Below, piece after piece: positions 7,562 through 14,010 of a stretch of DNA of 27,655 nt; positions within the stretch are counted from its first letter, which is position 1; each line of letters begins with the position of its first letter. This DNA comes from Pseudomonadota bacterium (lineage in GTDB: Bacteria; Pseudomonadota; Alphaproteobacteria; Rhizobiales; Beijerinckiaceae): contig JAEWKH010000168.1 in the NCBI GenBank assembly GCA_023386155.1, forward strand, positions 1 through 27,655. The letters are read 5' to 3'. A program made the translations under genes and the position numbers. Under the pieces are notes generated by a model. That model saw nothing but the letters and a program-made list of their open reading frames with translations, did no database searches and was not told where the DNA came from.

Positions 7562-8077
7562 TCAATCCCCGTCGTTGGCCACCGGGTATCCCTCGAAATC
7601 CTTGAGGGTCTTCAGCACGAACGTCGTGTGGATACGGCCGATTCCGAACCCGGAATCCGCCAGATAGGCTTCCGTTAGGGCTTCGTAGGCAGCAAGCGTG
7701 GGAGCGACGATCCGGGCGGTATAATCGTATTCCCCATTCACCACCTGGAGCTCGACGACAGCAGGATTGGCTGTCAGAGCGCGCTCCAGCCGCTGGCGCG
7801 TGCCGGTCGAGGGATCGCGCATGCTGATCCCCGCCATCGCGATGATGTCATGACCGAGTGCGGCGGGTTCGATCAGGGCCGTGTACCCGCGGATCACCCC
7901 CTTTTGCTCCAGGCGCCTGACCCGCTCGAGGCAGGGGCGAGCCGAAAGCCCCACCCGCTCCGACAGGGCCTGATACGTGATGCGGCCATTGTCGCGCAGG
8001 GCGTCGAGGATCAGGAGATCGATCCGATCCAGGTTAGGCTTTGCGCTGCGGCTCAAGAGCTTCGAAGGCGGCTTCAT
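7562..8077 (-). CDS. Lrp/AsnC family transcriptional regulator
   Basis: 171 residues. The N-terminal helix-turn-helix (NLDRIDLLILDALRDNGR through LSARPCLERVRRLEQKGVIRGY, about 15-68) is followed by an RAM/AsnC ligand-binding domain (VVELQVVNGEYDYTARIVA, about 108-126, and the GIGRIHTTFVLKTLK tail). Regulators of this family sense amino acids and often control the catabolic genes beside them. Here the gene is the first of three on the minus strand, 100 bases before rocD, so it likely responds to arginine, ornithine or a related compound and acts on the rocD-ureohydrolase genes and perhaps on the divergent plus-strand genes. That assignment is inferred from position. Confidence 0.92.
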   Translation of the reverse strand: MKPPSKLLSRSAKPNLDRIDLLILDALRDNGRITYQALSERVGLSARPCLERVRRLEQKGVIRGYTALIEPAALGHDIIAMAGISMRDPSTGTRQRLERALTANPAVVELQVVNGEYDYTARIVAPTLAAYEALTEAYLADSGFGIGRIHTTFVLKTLKDFEGYPVANDGD

Positions 8078-8362
8078 GGTTCGACTCGGGCAGGACGGCT
8101 GGCTGGTCCGGTGGCGGTTGCAAAGCCTCTATCCTACGAGGCACGAAACCTGCAATTCCACATTCGAGACGAGCGGAGCGGTTCGTGTCAAAACCAGAGA
8201 TTGACGAAATTTCATAGCTACAACCAAAAACAACTTTTGTCATATTCCGTTGCGTATAATAGTATATCATTCTATAACTATGCACAGTTTTATATCGTTT
8301 CACTGTTGAACCGACATCACCCGCGGATATGACTTTACGTCATTTATAGGGGGGCAAAACCA
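8078..8362. promoter_or_regulatory. Divergent AT-rich regulatory region (Lrp gene / ACP-like gene)
   Basis: 285 bases between two divergent starts. Bases 8200-8310 are AT-rich and contain a TATAAT at 8255-8260 on the plus strand, without a convincing -35 at the usual spacing. The AT-rich, potentially bent DNA is a fitting target for an Lrp protein, but no operator can be defined. The only plus-strand ribosome site is GGGGGG about ten bases before 8363. Confidence 0.35.
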
Positions 8363-8647
8363 GTGTGCTTGCTTTCGGAGACCGATGTTGCCGAGCCCAT
8401 CATCGCGCTTTGCCGCTCGCTCGGGGAAAACGGCAAGGCCTCTATCACCCTGGACATGTCGCTGACGCGCTCGCTCGACTTCGATTCCATGAAGCTCATG
8501 CAGTTCTTCGCCGGGGTCGAGGCGCTGCACCCGGGCATCGGACTTGAGGAATGGTTCATCGAGCACAGCACGGACGGGCGGGACACCCTGCGCAGCGCGA
8601 TTTCCTACCTGATGCGCTTTCATGCGCCTCAGGGGGCAAAAGGTTGA
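8363..8647 (+). CDS. Free-standing acyl-carrier-protein-like protein
   Basis: 94 residues. The centre reads SLDFDSMKLMQFF, an ACP-type phosphopantetheine site with D41-S42-M43 starting helix 2. The surrounding amphipathic helices and the closing RSAISYLMRF agree with a carrier protein in size and order. It is not the usual AcpP, which has the DSLD-TVEL pattern and sits with fabF. No synthetase, ketosynthase or phosphopantetheinyl transferase is visible nearby, so the acyl or aminoacyl cargo is unknown. The GTG start at 8363 is chosen for its GGGGGG ribosome site. Another frame starting two bases later is shorter and not family-like. dgoA follows after 90 bases on the same strand. Confidence 0.7.
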   Translation: MCLLSETDVAEPIIALCRSLGENGKASITLDMSLTRSLDFDSMKLMQFFAGVEALHPGIGLEEWFIEHSTDGRDTLRSAISYLMRFHAPQGAKG

Positions 8648-8737
8648 AACCGGCATCCACCCTTGCCAACTAACAGCGGCGCCATGGGCGAGGCCTGCTC
8701 ACGCGGCTGCGAATGTGACCGGATTGGAGGTGCGGAC

Positions 8738-9364
8738 GTGCTGAGGGATTATCTGACCGATCTACCTCTGATCGCCATTCTGCGGGGCCTGGAGCCAAAC
8801 AATGCCGAGGCTGTCGGCCTGAGGCTCGTCGAGGCGGGCTTCCGGATCATCGAAGTCCCGCTGAACTCGCCGGACCCTTTCCGCAGCATCGAGATCCTCG
8901 CGAAGACGATGCCGAGCAACGTCCTGGTCGGCGCCGGAACCGTCCTCGGCCCGGACCAAGTCATCGGCGTCCACGACGTGGGCGGCAAGCTCATCGTCAT
9001 GCCGCATGCGGATCTCGACGTCATTCGGGCGGCCAAGAAGAACCGCCTCGTCTGTACCCCTGGCGTCGCGACCCCGACCGAGGCTTTTTCAGCCCTGAAG
9101 GCCGGCGCCGATGCGATCAAGATCTTCCCGGCCGAAGCCGTTCCCCCCACTGTCATGAAGGCCTGGCGGGCCGTGCTGCCCAAGGACACCCTCGTCCTGC
9201 CCGTAGGCGGCATCACGCCGGACACCATGAAGCCTTATGTCGATGCAGGCGCCAACGGATTCGGCCTCGGCTCGGCCCTCTTCACGCCCGGCATGTCGGT
9301 CGAGGATATCGGACGCAGAGCCCAGGATTTCGCGCAAGCGTGGCGAAATCTGAAGGCTGCCTGA
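8738..9364 (+). CDS. dgoA: 2-dehydro-3-deoxy-6-phosphogalactonate aldolase
   Basis: 208 residues, class I aldolase of the KDPG/KDPGal family. It splits 2-keto-3-deoxy-6-phosphogalactonate to pyruvate and glyceraldehyde 3-phosphate in the DeLey-Doudoroff pathway. Catalytic residues by family: Schiff-base K128 in AIKIFPAE, general-base E39 in IIEVPLNSP, and R16 in ILRG. The EVPLNSP wording favours the galactonate enzyme over the Entner-Doudoroff KDPG aldolase. The GTG at 8738 is chosen over an ATG at 8663 because GGAGG stands seven bases before it and it begins the conserved domain. No dgoK, dgoD or transporter gene is next to it, so the rest of the pathway must be elsewhere. Confidence 0.88.
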   Translation: MLRDYLTDLPLIAILRGLEPNNAEAVGLRLVEAGFRIIEVPLNSPDPFRSIEILAKTMPSNVLVGAGTVLGPDQVIGVHDVGGKLIVMPHADLDVIRAAKKNRLVCTPGVATPTEAFSALKAGADAIKIFPAEAVPPTVMKAWRAVLPKDTLVLPVGGITPDTMKPYVDAGANGFGLGSALFTPGMSVEDIGRRAQDFAQAWRNLKAA

Positions 9365-9453
9365 GAGCCTGTTTCATCGAGGATCGACCTGAGCAGGAAC
9401 CCCTGGAGGAGAAAGCCGTTCTCACGGGAGCAAACTTGTTCAGGGAGTTCACG

Positions 9454-9708
9454 ATGAAGAAAACGGTACTGCTTCTTGCGGCCTCGCTTCTCAGCACAGC
9501 GGCCTTCGCTCAGGACACCACCACGACCATCAAGAAGGAAGAGGGCATTCTCGGCAGCCAGACGACCATCGAGCGCAAGACGGAGCCGAGCACGACCTCC
9601 TCCACCTCCGTGACGACCACCAGCAAGCCGCTCGGCTGCACCACGGAGACCAAGCAGAAGACGGATGAATTCGGCGACACGACGACCCAGAAGAAGACCG
9701 AGTGCTGA
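9454..9708 (+). CDS. Small Thr/Lys-rich secreted protein, function unknown
   Basis: 84 residues. A clean signal peptide is visible: KK near the start, hydrophobic LLLAASLLS, and cleavage after AFAQ near residue 20. The mature part is about 64 residues, very rich in Thr, Ser, Lys and Glu with repeated TTT/TTS runs, and is probably disordered. There are two cysteines, one in PLGCTTE and one as the last residue, which could pair or cross-link. I do not recognise a named family. ATG 9454 has AGGGAG eight bases upstream, and a strong terminator follows the stop, so it is probably a monocistronic, expressed gene. Confidence 0.75.
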   Translation: MKKTVLLLAASLLSTAAFAQDTTTTIKKEEGILGSQTTIERKTEPSTTSSTSVTTTSKPLGCTTETKQKTDEFGDTTTQKKTEC

Positions 9709-9733
9709 TCACGCTCCAGCAGTCTTCGAGCGG

Positions 9734-9762
9734 GGCCCGGCTTCACGCCGGGCCTTTCTTTT
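9734..9762 (+). terminator. Intrinsic terminator after the secreted-peptide gene
   Basis: Stem GGCCCGGC / GCCGGGCC (9734-9741, 9747-9754), loop TTCAC, then TTTCTTTT. Confidence 0.85.
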
Positions 9763-9785
9763 GGAACCTTTAGAGCAAAGTTCGA

Positions 9786-9819
9786 CGCGAAACCGGGCCC
9801 ACTTTTTCGCACGATGCTC
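9786..9819 (+). repeat. Dispersed hairpin repeat, copy 2
   Basis: Stem GCGAAA / TTTCGC around the loop CCGGGCCCAC plus TT, followed by the tail ACGATGCTC. Tandem with copy 3. A GCTCT/AGAGC mini-hairpin lies between them (9821-9834). Confidence 0.75.
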
Positions 9820-9844
9820 CGCTCTTTGGAGAGCGCATCGTTGA

Positions 9845-9884
9845 GTGCGAAAAACCGCGTCCACTTTTTCGCACGATGCGCTAG
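9845..9884 (+). repeat. Dispersed hairpin repeat, copy 3
   Basis: Perfect 10-bp stem GTGCGAAAAA (9845-9854) / TTTTTCGCAC (9865-9874) with loop CCGCGTCCAC and tail GATGCGCTAG. It ends at the 3' edge of the DUF6894 gene and could also serve that gene as a terminator-like structure. Confidence 0.8.
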
Positions 9885-10114
9885 CGCCTTCGGCCGCCCT
9901 GCCCGCCTCGGAAAAACGGGACCGTCAGAAGACGCCGCCCGGTCTCGTCGGTAATCTCGAGCTCGATATTGCCCGCGTCGGCCAGCTCGTCCCGCAATTC
10001 CTCGACCGTAGCCAAGGCCTCCGCCCGGGCTGCCTCGAGATCGGGAAGCTCGATTCCTTCATCGTCTTCATCGACGTCGTAACCGTCACGGATGTTGAAG
10101 AAGTAGCGGGGCAT
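9881..10114 (-). CDS. DUF6894 family protein
   Basis: 77 residues beginning MPRYFFNIRDG, with ELPDLEAARAEALAT, then a short strand ELEITDETGRRLLTVPF. This is the DUF6894 pattern, a small protein family present in many copies in Methylobacteriaceae and Bradyrhizobiaceae. Its function is unknown. There is no signal peptide, and the protein is acidic in the middle with a Gly/Arg-rich tail (GGQGGRRR). It stands alone: the plus-strand peptide gene converges on its 3' end and a long gap lies upstream. The stop overlaps the end of a hairpin repeat by four bases. Confidence 0.85.
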   Translation of the reverse strand: MPRYFFNIRDGYDVDEDDEGIELPDLEAARAEALATVEELRDELADAGNIELEITDETGRRLLTVPFFRGGQGGRRR

Positions 10115-10304
10115 GGGACTTCAGCTTCGAATGGATGTTTGGCGAAAGAACGTCCCTGCGGACGGCAGGTTCATCCGGCGCCTGCCCCCTCCATATACAT
10201 GTATTTTCCAGAAAAGATGACGTCTGTCGAATCTGCCACCAGCGCATGCGAAGCGATACGCCCCTCAAAGATTGGACAGTCAGGCGGGCCCGCACGGCAA
10301 CGCT

Positions 10305-10336
10305 AGAGCTGTTTCCACTGGCGTGGAATCAGCTCT
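10305..10336. repeat. Inverted repeat
   Basis: AGAGCTG + TTCCAC pairs with GTGGAA + CAGCTCT around the loop TGGC, with one T-T mismatch. It directly precedes two copies of the dispersed hairpin repeat and probably belongs to the same composite element. Confidence 0.7.
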
Positions 10337-10363
10337 CTTCTTTGACGGGCCGCATTTTTTGGC

Positions 10364-10393
10364 GGCGAACCGGATCCACTTCGCCGAAAAATG
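10364..10393 (+). repeat. Dispersed hairpin repeat, copy 4
   Basis: Stem GGCGAA (10364-10369) / TTCGCC (10380-10385) exactly frames the loop CCGGATCCAC. The stem sequence differs from copy 3 but still pairs. Confidence 0.75.
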
Positions 10394-10394
10394 C

Positions 10395-10433
10395 TTTAGC
10401 GCATCGTGCAAAAAAGTGGACCCGGTTTTTTGC
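10395..10433 (-). repeat. Dispersed hairpin repeat, copy 5 (inverted)
   Basis: Stem GCAAAAAA (10408-10415) / TTTTTTGC (10426-10433) with loop GTGGACCCGG, which read on the minus strand is CCGGGTCCAC. The tail TAGCGCATC mirrors that of copy 3. Confidence 0.8.
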
Positions 10434-10551
10434 GTCCAATGATGCGCCGCCGGAGGAAAAGAGAATCGGGCTCAGCTGAAATGCAAGCCGGCCGCGGTGT
10501 GGCTGACATGTTACAGGAAAAAGAAAAGGCAGCGATGCTGCCCGTTTGCGC

Positions 10552-10580
10552 TTGCCGCATTTTGCGGCAGAAAGTACTTT
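10552..10580 (+). promoter_or_regulatory. Possible promoter of the candidate small RNA
   Basis: TTGCCG (10552-10557), 17-base spacer, TACTTT (10575-10580). The match to sigma-70 hexamers is partial, but the spacing is right and the predicted start (about 10587) falls at the first hairpin. Confidence 0.35.
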
Positions 10581-10586
10581 ATTGCG

Positions 10587-10677
10587 ATGCAGCAGAGTGA
10601 TTGGCGTCACTGGCTGCTCGCCCTTTCAGGGCGTTTCCTCCCTAGACTTCGGGCCGCCTTTGTGCGGCCCTTTTTCT
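10587..10677 (+). ncRNA. Candidate anti-Shine-Dalgarno small RNA
   Basis: About 90 nt with a compact layout. Hairpin 1 is GCAGC..AGTGA / TCACT.GCTGC (10589-10617). Hairpin 2 is CGCCC / GGGCG with loop TTTCA (10619-10633). An unpaired stretch TTTCCTCCCTAGACTTC (10634-10650) carries CCTCCC, complementary to ribosome-binding sites. A GC-rich terminator follows. There is no open reading frame of note. The design resembles the alphaproteobacterial small RNAs that use CCUCC-type loops to block translation, but I cannot assign it to a named family. Both ends are predicted only. Confidence 0.5.
10651..10677 (+). terminator. Intrinsic terminator of the candidate small RNA
   Basis: Stem GGGCCGC (10651-10657) / GCGGCCC (10664-10670), loop CTTTGT, then TTTTTCTT. 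Confidence 0.85.
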
Positions 10678-10784
10678 TGTCGAGGGAGGTTATTCGCGGG
10701 CCTGAAGCTGGGCAAGCGGGATTCTGCATCGTCACCTTAGATCAAAAGTATAGGGTTGCCGCGAACCATTCGCGCGGCACCGTC

Positions 10785-10817
10785 GCATCGTGCAAGAAGC
10801 GGACCCGCCATTTCGCG
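10785..10817 (-). repeat. Dispersed hairpin repeat, degraded copy 6 (inverted)
   Basis: GCATCGTGCAAGAAGCGGACCC followed by GCCATTTCGCG keeps the tail and part of the loop of the family. The stem is largely lost. Confidence 0.5.
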
Positions 10818-10870
10818 AAGAACGACGCGCCCTCGTCTTCCGGATGCCAAGACGCATCCAATGACAGGCG

Positions 10871-11164
10871 TCAGTCGTCCCACCAATCCCTGGGGCCCTG
10901 CTTGCAGCGATACCCGACGAAGCAGGCGGGCGATTCCAGGCTCGGAACATATGCAGCCTGGGCATATTCCGTCACATCGCAGAAGGTCTGGTCGCGGACG
11001 AAGCGGTCATAGGTGAAGCCGCCGGTTTCCAGCACGATGGCGCCCCTCTTCAACACGAGTTGCCGGCTTGCTCCGCAGGGCATGTCCACCGTCGAGGGGC
11101 GGGCCTGAGCCTGTGCACTGGCAGCCGCCAAGGAGATGGCCAAGGCGATTACAACCTTATCCAT
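10871..11164 (-). CDS. Small secreted protein with paired cysteines, function unknown
   Basis: 97 residues. The signal peptide (VVIALAISLAAASAQAQA) is cleaved near residue 20. The mature part has the pattern STVDMPCG..., GAIVLETGGFTYDRFV, TFCDVTEYAQAAYVPS and PACFVGYRC, giving four cysteines that could form two disulfides. I know this layout from uncharacterised periplasmic proteins common in Hyphomicrobiales but know of no assigned role. ATG 11164 gives the proper signal peptide, preceded by GGGAGACGACA about five bases before it. It is on the same strand as tRNA-Glu and recJ but separated from them by about 165 bases. Confidence 0.75.
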   Translation of the reverse strand: MDKVVIALAISLAAASAQAQARPSTVDMPCGASRQLVLKRGAIVLETGGFTYDRFVRDQTFCDVTEYAQAAYVPSLESPACFVGYRCKQGPRDWWDD

Positions 11165-11296
11165 TGTCGTCTCCCGTCATGAGACGGCCATTCTGCCACC
11201 AAAAGAGCTGGAATTCGAGTTGGCGCGCCGACGATATCAAAGGTCGGGACCGAATGGCCCTGTCGCCGATTCACGTGTGGGGGATCTGCCGGATGT

Positions 11297-11313
11297 GGAG
11301 GTTTCGAACCTCC
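11297..11313 (-). other. T-arm-like hairpin next to tRNA-Glu
   Basis: On the minus strand GGAGG TTCGAAA CCTCC has the 5-bp stem and 7-base loop of a tRNA T-arm (six of seven loop positions fit). No matching acceptor 5' half, D-arm or anticodon arm is present. A GCCATTG/CAATGGC hairpin (11317-11334) that includes the encoded CCA of tRNA-Glu lies between it and the tRNA. Confidence 0.35.
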
Positions 11314-11329
11314 GTGCCATTGATTTCAA

Positions 11330-11405
11330 TGGCGCGCCCTACGGGACTCGAACCCGTGTTTTTGCCGTGAAAGGGCAACGTCCTAGACCGCTAGACGAAG
11401 GGCGC
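11330..11405 (-). tRNA. tRNA-Glu (anticodon UUC)
   Basis: Reads GCGCCCT (acceptor 5') ... anticodon arm TTGCC-CTTTCAC-GGCAA with anticodon TTC ... T-arm ACGGG-TTCGAGT-CCCGT ... AGGGCGC (acceptor 3'), discriminator G and encoded CCA (11332-11330). All arms close. It lies 75 bases downstream of recJ on the same strand and has its own promoter-like sequence. Confidence 0.96.
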
Positions 11406-11437
11406 ATGTTCGGGGCGGTGCCGCCGAAGTGGGCGAA

Positions 11438-11466
11438 CCTATAGATGGGTTCGTGATCCATCGCAA
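11438..11466 (-). promoter_or_regulatory. Predicted promoter of tRNA-Glu
   Basis: On the minus strand TTGCGA (11466-11461), spacer of 17 bases, TATAGG (11443-11438). The predicted start is about 11431, roughly 26 bases before the tRNA 5' end. Confidence 0.6.
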
Positions 11467-11480
11467 GCACCAGATTTCAA

Positions 11481-13292
11481 TTAATCAGGCCGTGCCGCAT
11501 CCATGATCCGGACCTCGACCTTTTCGTTGCCGCCCCAGCGGTCGATGGAAAGAGTCCCCGCCACGTGAACCGGATTTCCGATGGCCTGGGACAGGGCAAT
11601 GCCGAGCGGCTGGCCGGCGGCCCGGAAGGCGATCCCGCCGATCACGCTCCCGTCGCCGCCGCGAAGCCTCACGCGCATATGGCCGCCGCTGCCGACCTCC
11701 CTGGCCTCGACAAGGCGATGCTGCGGGAAGACGAAGACCGGTTCCGGCTGGCCCTGGCCGAACGGCCCTGCCCGCTCCAGAGCCGTCACGACCACAGGCT
11801 GGGCGCCAGCGGCCGTCAGGGTCGCGTCGATGGCGAAGTTGTCCCGGAGGCGCATGGTGCTCACCGGCTCGGTAAGCTTTTCCGTGACGAAAGCGAGGAA
11901 GCCCTCCAGATCGGCGGCCTGGATCGTCACGCCGGCCGCCATGGTGTGGCCGCCGCCCTTGATGGCAAGGCCGGATTCGACCGCGGCTCGTACCGCTGAC
12001 CCGAGGTCAACGCCCGGAACGGAACGGCCCGAGCCGGTCGCCGTGCCGTCCGGATTGAGGGTGAAGGCGAAGGCCGGCCGGCGGAACCGCTCCTTCGTGC
12101 GGGCGGAGATCAGGCCGACGACGCCCGGATGCCACTCGGGCGAGGCTGTGACGATGACGGGCAGATCCGGCACGCGCTCCAGCGCCATCATCGCCTGTGC
12201 CTCGGCTTCGGCGACCGCCACGACCTCGATGGCCTGACGTTCGCGGTTGAGCCGGTCGAGTTCGGTGGCGAGACGCCCGGCCTGCACGGGATCCTCGGTC
12301 AGCAGGAGGCGCGAGCCCAAAGCCGCGTCGCCGATGCGCCCGCCCGCATTGATGCGCGGCCCGACGAGATAGCCGAGGTGCCAGCTCTCCGGCGCTCCGG
12401 CGAGGCCCGCCGTATCGAGAAGCGCTGCCAGCCCCACCCGGCGGCGGCTCTTCATGATGGCGAGGCCCTGGCGTACGAAGGCTCGGTTGAGGCCGACGAG
12501 AGGCACCACGTCGGCAACGGTCGCCAGCGCGACGAGATCGAGGCTGCCCATCAGGTCCGGCTCGGTTCGCCCCTGGAAGAAGCCACGGGAGCGAAGCGTC
12601 CGGTTGAGGGCGACGAGGAACAGGAAGACCACGCCGGCCGCGCAGAGATGGCCGAGGCCCGACAGGTCGTCCTGCCGGTTCGGGTTCACGACCGCGAGCG
12701 CCTCCGGCAGCTGCTCCGGCGCCTGGTGATGGTCGAGAACGACGGGGTCGAGGCCAAGGCCTCGGGCCTCGGCGAGAGGCTCGATGCTGGCGGTCCCGCA
12801 ATCGACCGTGACGAGGATGTCGGCCCCCTGCTCCTTCAGGGCCCGAATGGCGTCCACGTTCGGGCCATAGCCTTCCGTGATCCGGTCCGGGATATGAATG
12901 GCGTAGTCCAGGCCGCAGGCGCGCAGGTACTCGGCGAGAAGCGCCGCGCTGCAGGCCCCGTCCACATCGTAATCCCCGAAGATCGCCACCTTCTCGTTGC
13001 GCAGCACCGCATCGGCGAGCCGGGAGGCCGCAGCTTCCATATCGGTGAGCACATGCGGGTCGGGCATGAGGTCCCGCAGGCGCGGGTTCAGGAAGCCCTC
13101 GGTCTCGTGAATTCCGACGCCGCGTCCCGCCAGGACGCGGGACAGCACATCCGGAAGGCCATGGGTCTGGGCGATGGCGAGCGCAATCGTCGCCTGGGCC
13201 GCATCGCAGCGCTCGACCCAGGTGCGCCCGAGGGCGGAATTGGTGACGCCCAGAAAGGGCTTGGGCAGCAGAAGAGGAGATGATTCGGTCAC
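11481..13292 (-). CDS. recJ: Single-stranded-DNA-specific exonuclease RecJ
   Basis: 603 residues, the usual length. 5'-3' exonuclease on single-stranded DNA used in recombination and mismatch repair. The DHH phosphoesterase core is complete: FGDYDVDGACS (106-114), DCGT near 164, DHH at 187-189 in VVLDHHQAPEQ, and the DHHA1 motif GGGHTMAAG. The C-terminal OB-like region ends VEVRIMDAARPD. The start is a GTG at 13292 with only a weak ribosome site; no better codon precedes the conserved part. In related genomes recJ commonly follows glpX. Here an acetyltransferase gene lies between them. Confidence 0.95.
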   Translation of the reverse strand: MTESSPLLLPKPFLGVTNSALGRTWVERCDAAQATIALAIAQTHGLPDVLSRVLAGRGVGIHETEGFLNPRLRDLMPDPHVLTDMEAAASRLADAVLRNEKVAIFGDYDVDGACSAALLAEYLRACGLDYAIHIPDRITEGYGPNVDAIRALKEQGADILVTVDCGTASIEPLAEARGLGLDPVVLDHHQAPEQLPEALAVVNPNRQDDLSGLGHLCAAGVVFLFLVALNRTLRSRGFFQGRTEPDLMGSLDLVALATVADVVPLVGLNRAFVRQGLAIMKSRRRVGLAALLDTAGLAGAPESWHLGYLVGPRINAGGRIGDAALGSRLLLTEDPVQAGRLATELDRLNRERQAIEVVAVAEAEAQAMMALERVPDLPVIVTASPEWHPGVVGLISARTKERFRRPAFAFTLNPDGTATGSGRSVPGVDLGSAVRAAVESGLAIKGGGHTMAAGVTIQAADLEGFLAFVTEKLTEPVSTMRLRDNFAIDATLTAAGAQPVVVTALERAGPFGQGQPEPVFVFPQHRLVEAREVGSGGHMRVRLRGGDGSVIGGIAFRAAGQPLGIALSQAIGNPVHVAGTLSIDRWGGNEKVEVRIMDAARPD

Positions 13293-13440
13293 GCCGGGAT
13301 TCTTACCTGCGAATTGTGGTCAAAGCATCCTGGCAAAGTACCCCAGCCGGTTCACGGCCCTCTCGATACCGTGAAGCGCCACGCCATCCTCATGGCGATC
13401 ATCGGAACAGGGCCGGTGATGGCGTTGCGGGGAAGAAGAG

Positions 13441-13884
13441 TCACCCGAACAGATGCTTGTACTGGATGAAGCCGCTGCGGGCCGCCACCTTGTCGTAGAG
13501 CGCCTGGGCCGTCGTATTGGTCTCGTGCGTCAGCCAATAGACCCGGCTGGCCCCGGCGGTTTTCGCCTTCTCGTACACGGCCTCGATCAGGGCTCGCGCC
13601 ACGCCCCGCCCCCTCGCCTCCTCGACCGTGAACAGATCCTGCAGATAGCAGTAATCGCCTATGGTCCAGGTGGAGCGGTGATAGAGGTAATGCACGATGC
13701 CGACGACCCTGCCGTCGAGCACGGCAGCGAGCCCGAACATGGGCTCGGCGGGATCGAGGAGCCGTCTCCAGGTCGTTTCCGTGACCTCGGGCGGCAAGGA
13801 CGATTTGTAGAAGGTCAGGTAGCCCTGCCAGAGAGGCTCCCAGGCTTTCCGGTCATCCGTGGTGAAGGGGCGAATCTGGATCAT
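13441..13884 (-). CDS. GNAT family N-acetyltransferase
   Basis: 147 residues forming one GNAT fold. IQIRPFTTDDRKAW opens strand 1. VVGIVHYLYHRSTW and CYLQDLFTVEEARGRGVARALI hold the acetyl-CoA pyrophosphate loop (R-G-R-G-V-A). YWLTHETNTTAQALYDKVA is the typical C-terminal half. The substrate is unknown; proteins of this sub-pattern often acetylate small amines or amino-acid derivatives. ATG 13884 is chosen over an in-frame start at 14010 because GGAGTG lies nine bases before it and the fold begins there. It lies between glpX and recJ on their strand. The upstream gap contains a palindromic hairpin. Confidence 0.88.
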   Translation of the reverse strand: MIQIRPFTTDDRKAWEPLWQGYLTFYKSSLPPEVTETTWRRLLDPAEPMFGLAAVLDGRVVGIVHYLYHRSTWTIGDYCYLQDLFTVEEARGRGVARALIEAVYEKAKTAGASRVYWLTHETNTTAQALYDKVAARSGFIQYKHLFG

Positions 13885-13987
13885 GTATTTTCCCACTCCT
13901 GTCCGGCCCGCATCATCCCACAGACTCCCTCCGCCATGCTGACCTTGTGTCGGGTATCCACGCCTTTTGCCCCCGCTTGAAACGCAA

Positions 13988-14010
13988 ATGGCCGGGGCGA
14001 GCCCGGCCAT
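13988..14010 (-). repeat. Palindromic hairpin of the ATGGCCGG type, likely glpX 3' end
   Basis: ATGGCCGGG / CCCGGCCAT with loop GCGAG. It lies 34 bases after the glpX stop and is followed on the minus strand by TTTGCGTTT, so it may terminate glpX. It resembles the hairpin at 22853-22876. Confidence 0.55.

Larger units (their letters stand above)
10115..10870. other. 756-base gap: repeat cluster and candidate small RNA
   Basis: No gene is supported. The left and middle parts hold a 13-bp imperfect hairpin (10305-10336), two opposed copies of the dispersed hairpin repeat (10364-10433) and a degraded inverted copy (10785-10817). Bases 10552-10677 hold a promoter-like pair, three hairpins and a terminator, annotated separately as a candidate small RNA. 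Confidence 0.6.

Noticed and set aside
8034..8303. Minus-strand 89-codon frame in the AT-rich Lrp upstream region
   Set aside because: It overlaps the start of the Lrp gene, has no ribosome site and its sequence looks like translated promoter DNA.
9786..10433. Possible CRISPR-like array from the clustered repeats
   Set aside because: The units are hairpins in both orientations with uneven spacing and no uniform spacers, and no cas genes are present.
12129..13283. A 384-codon plus-strand frame over recJ
   Set aside because: Antisense to a full-length RecJ; no recognisable domain.
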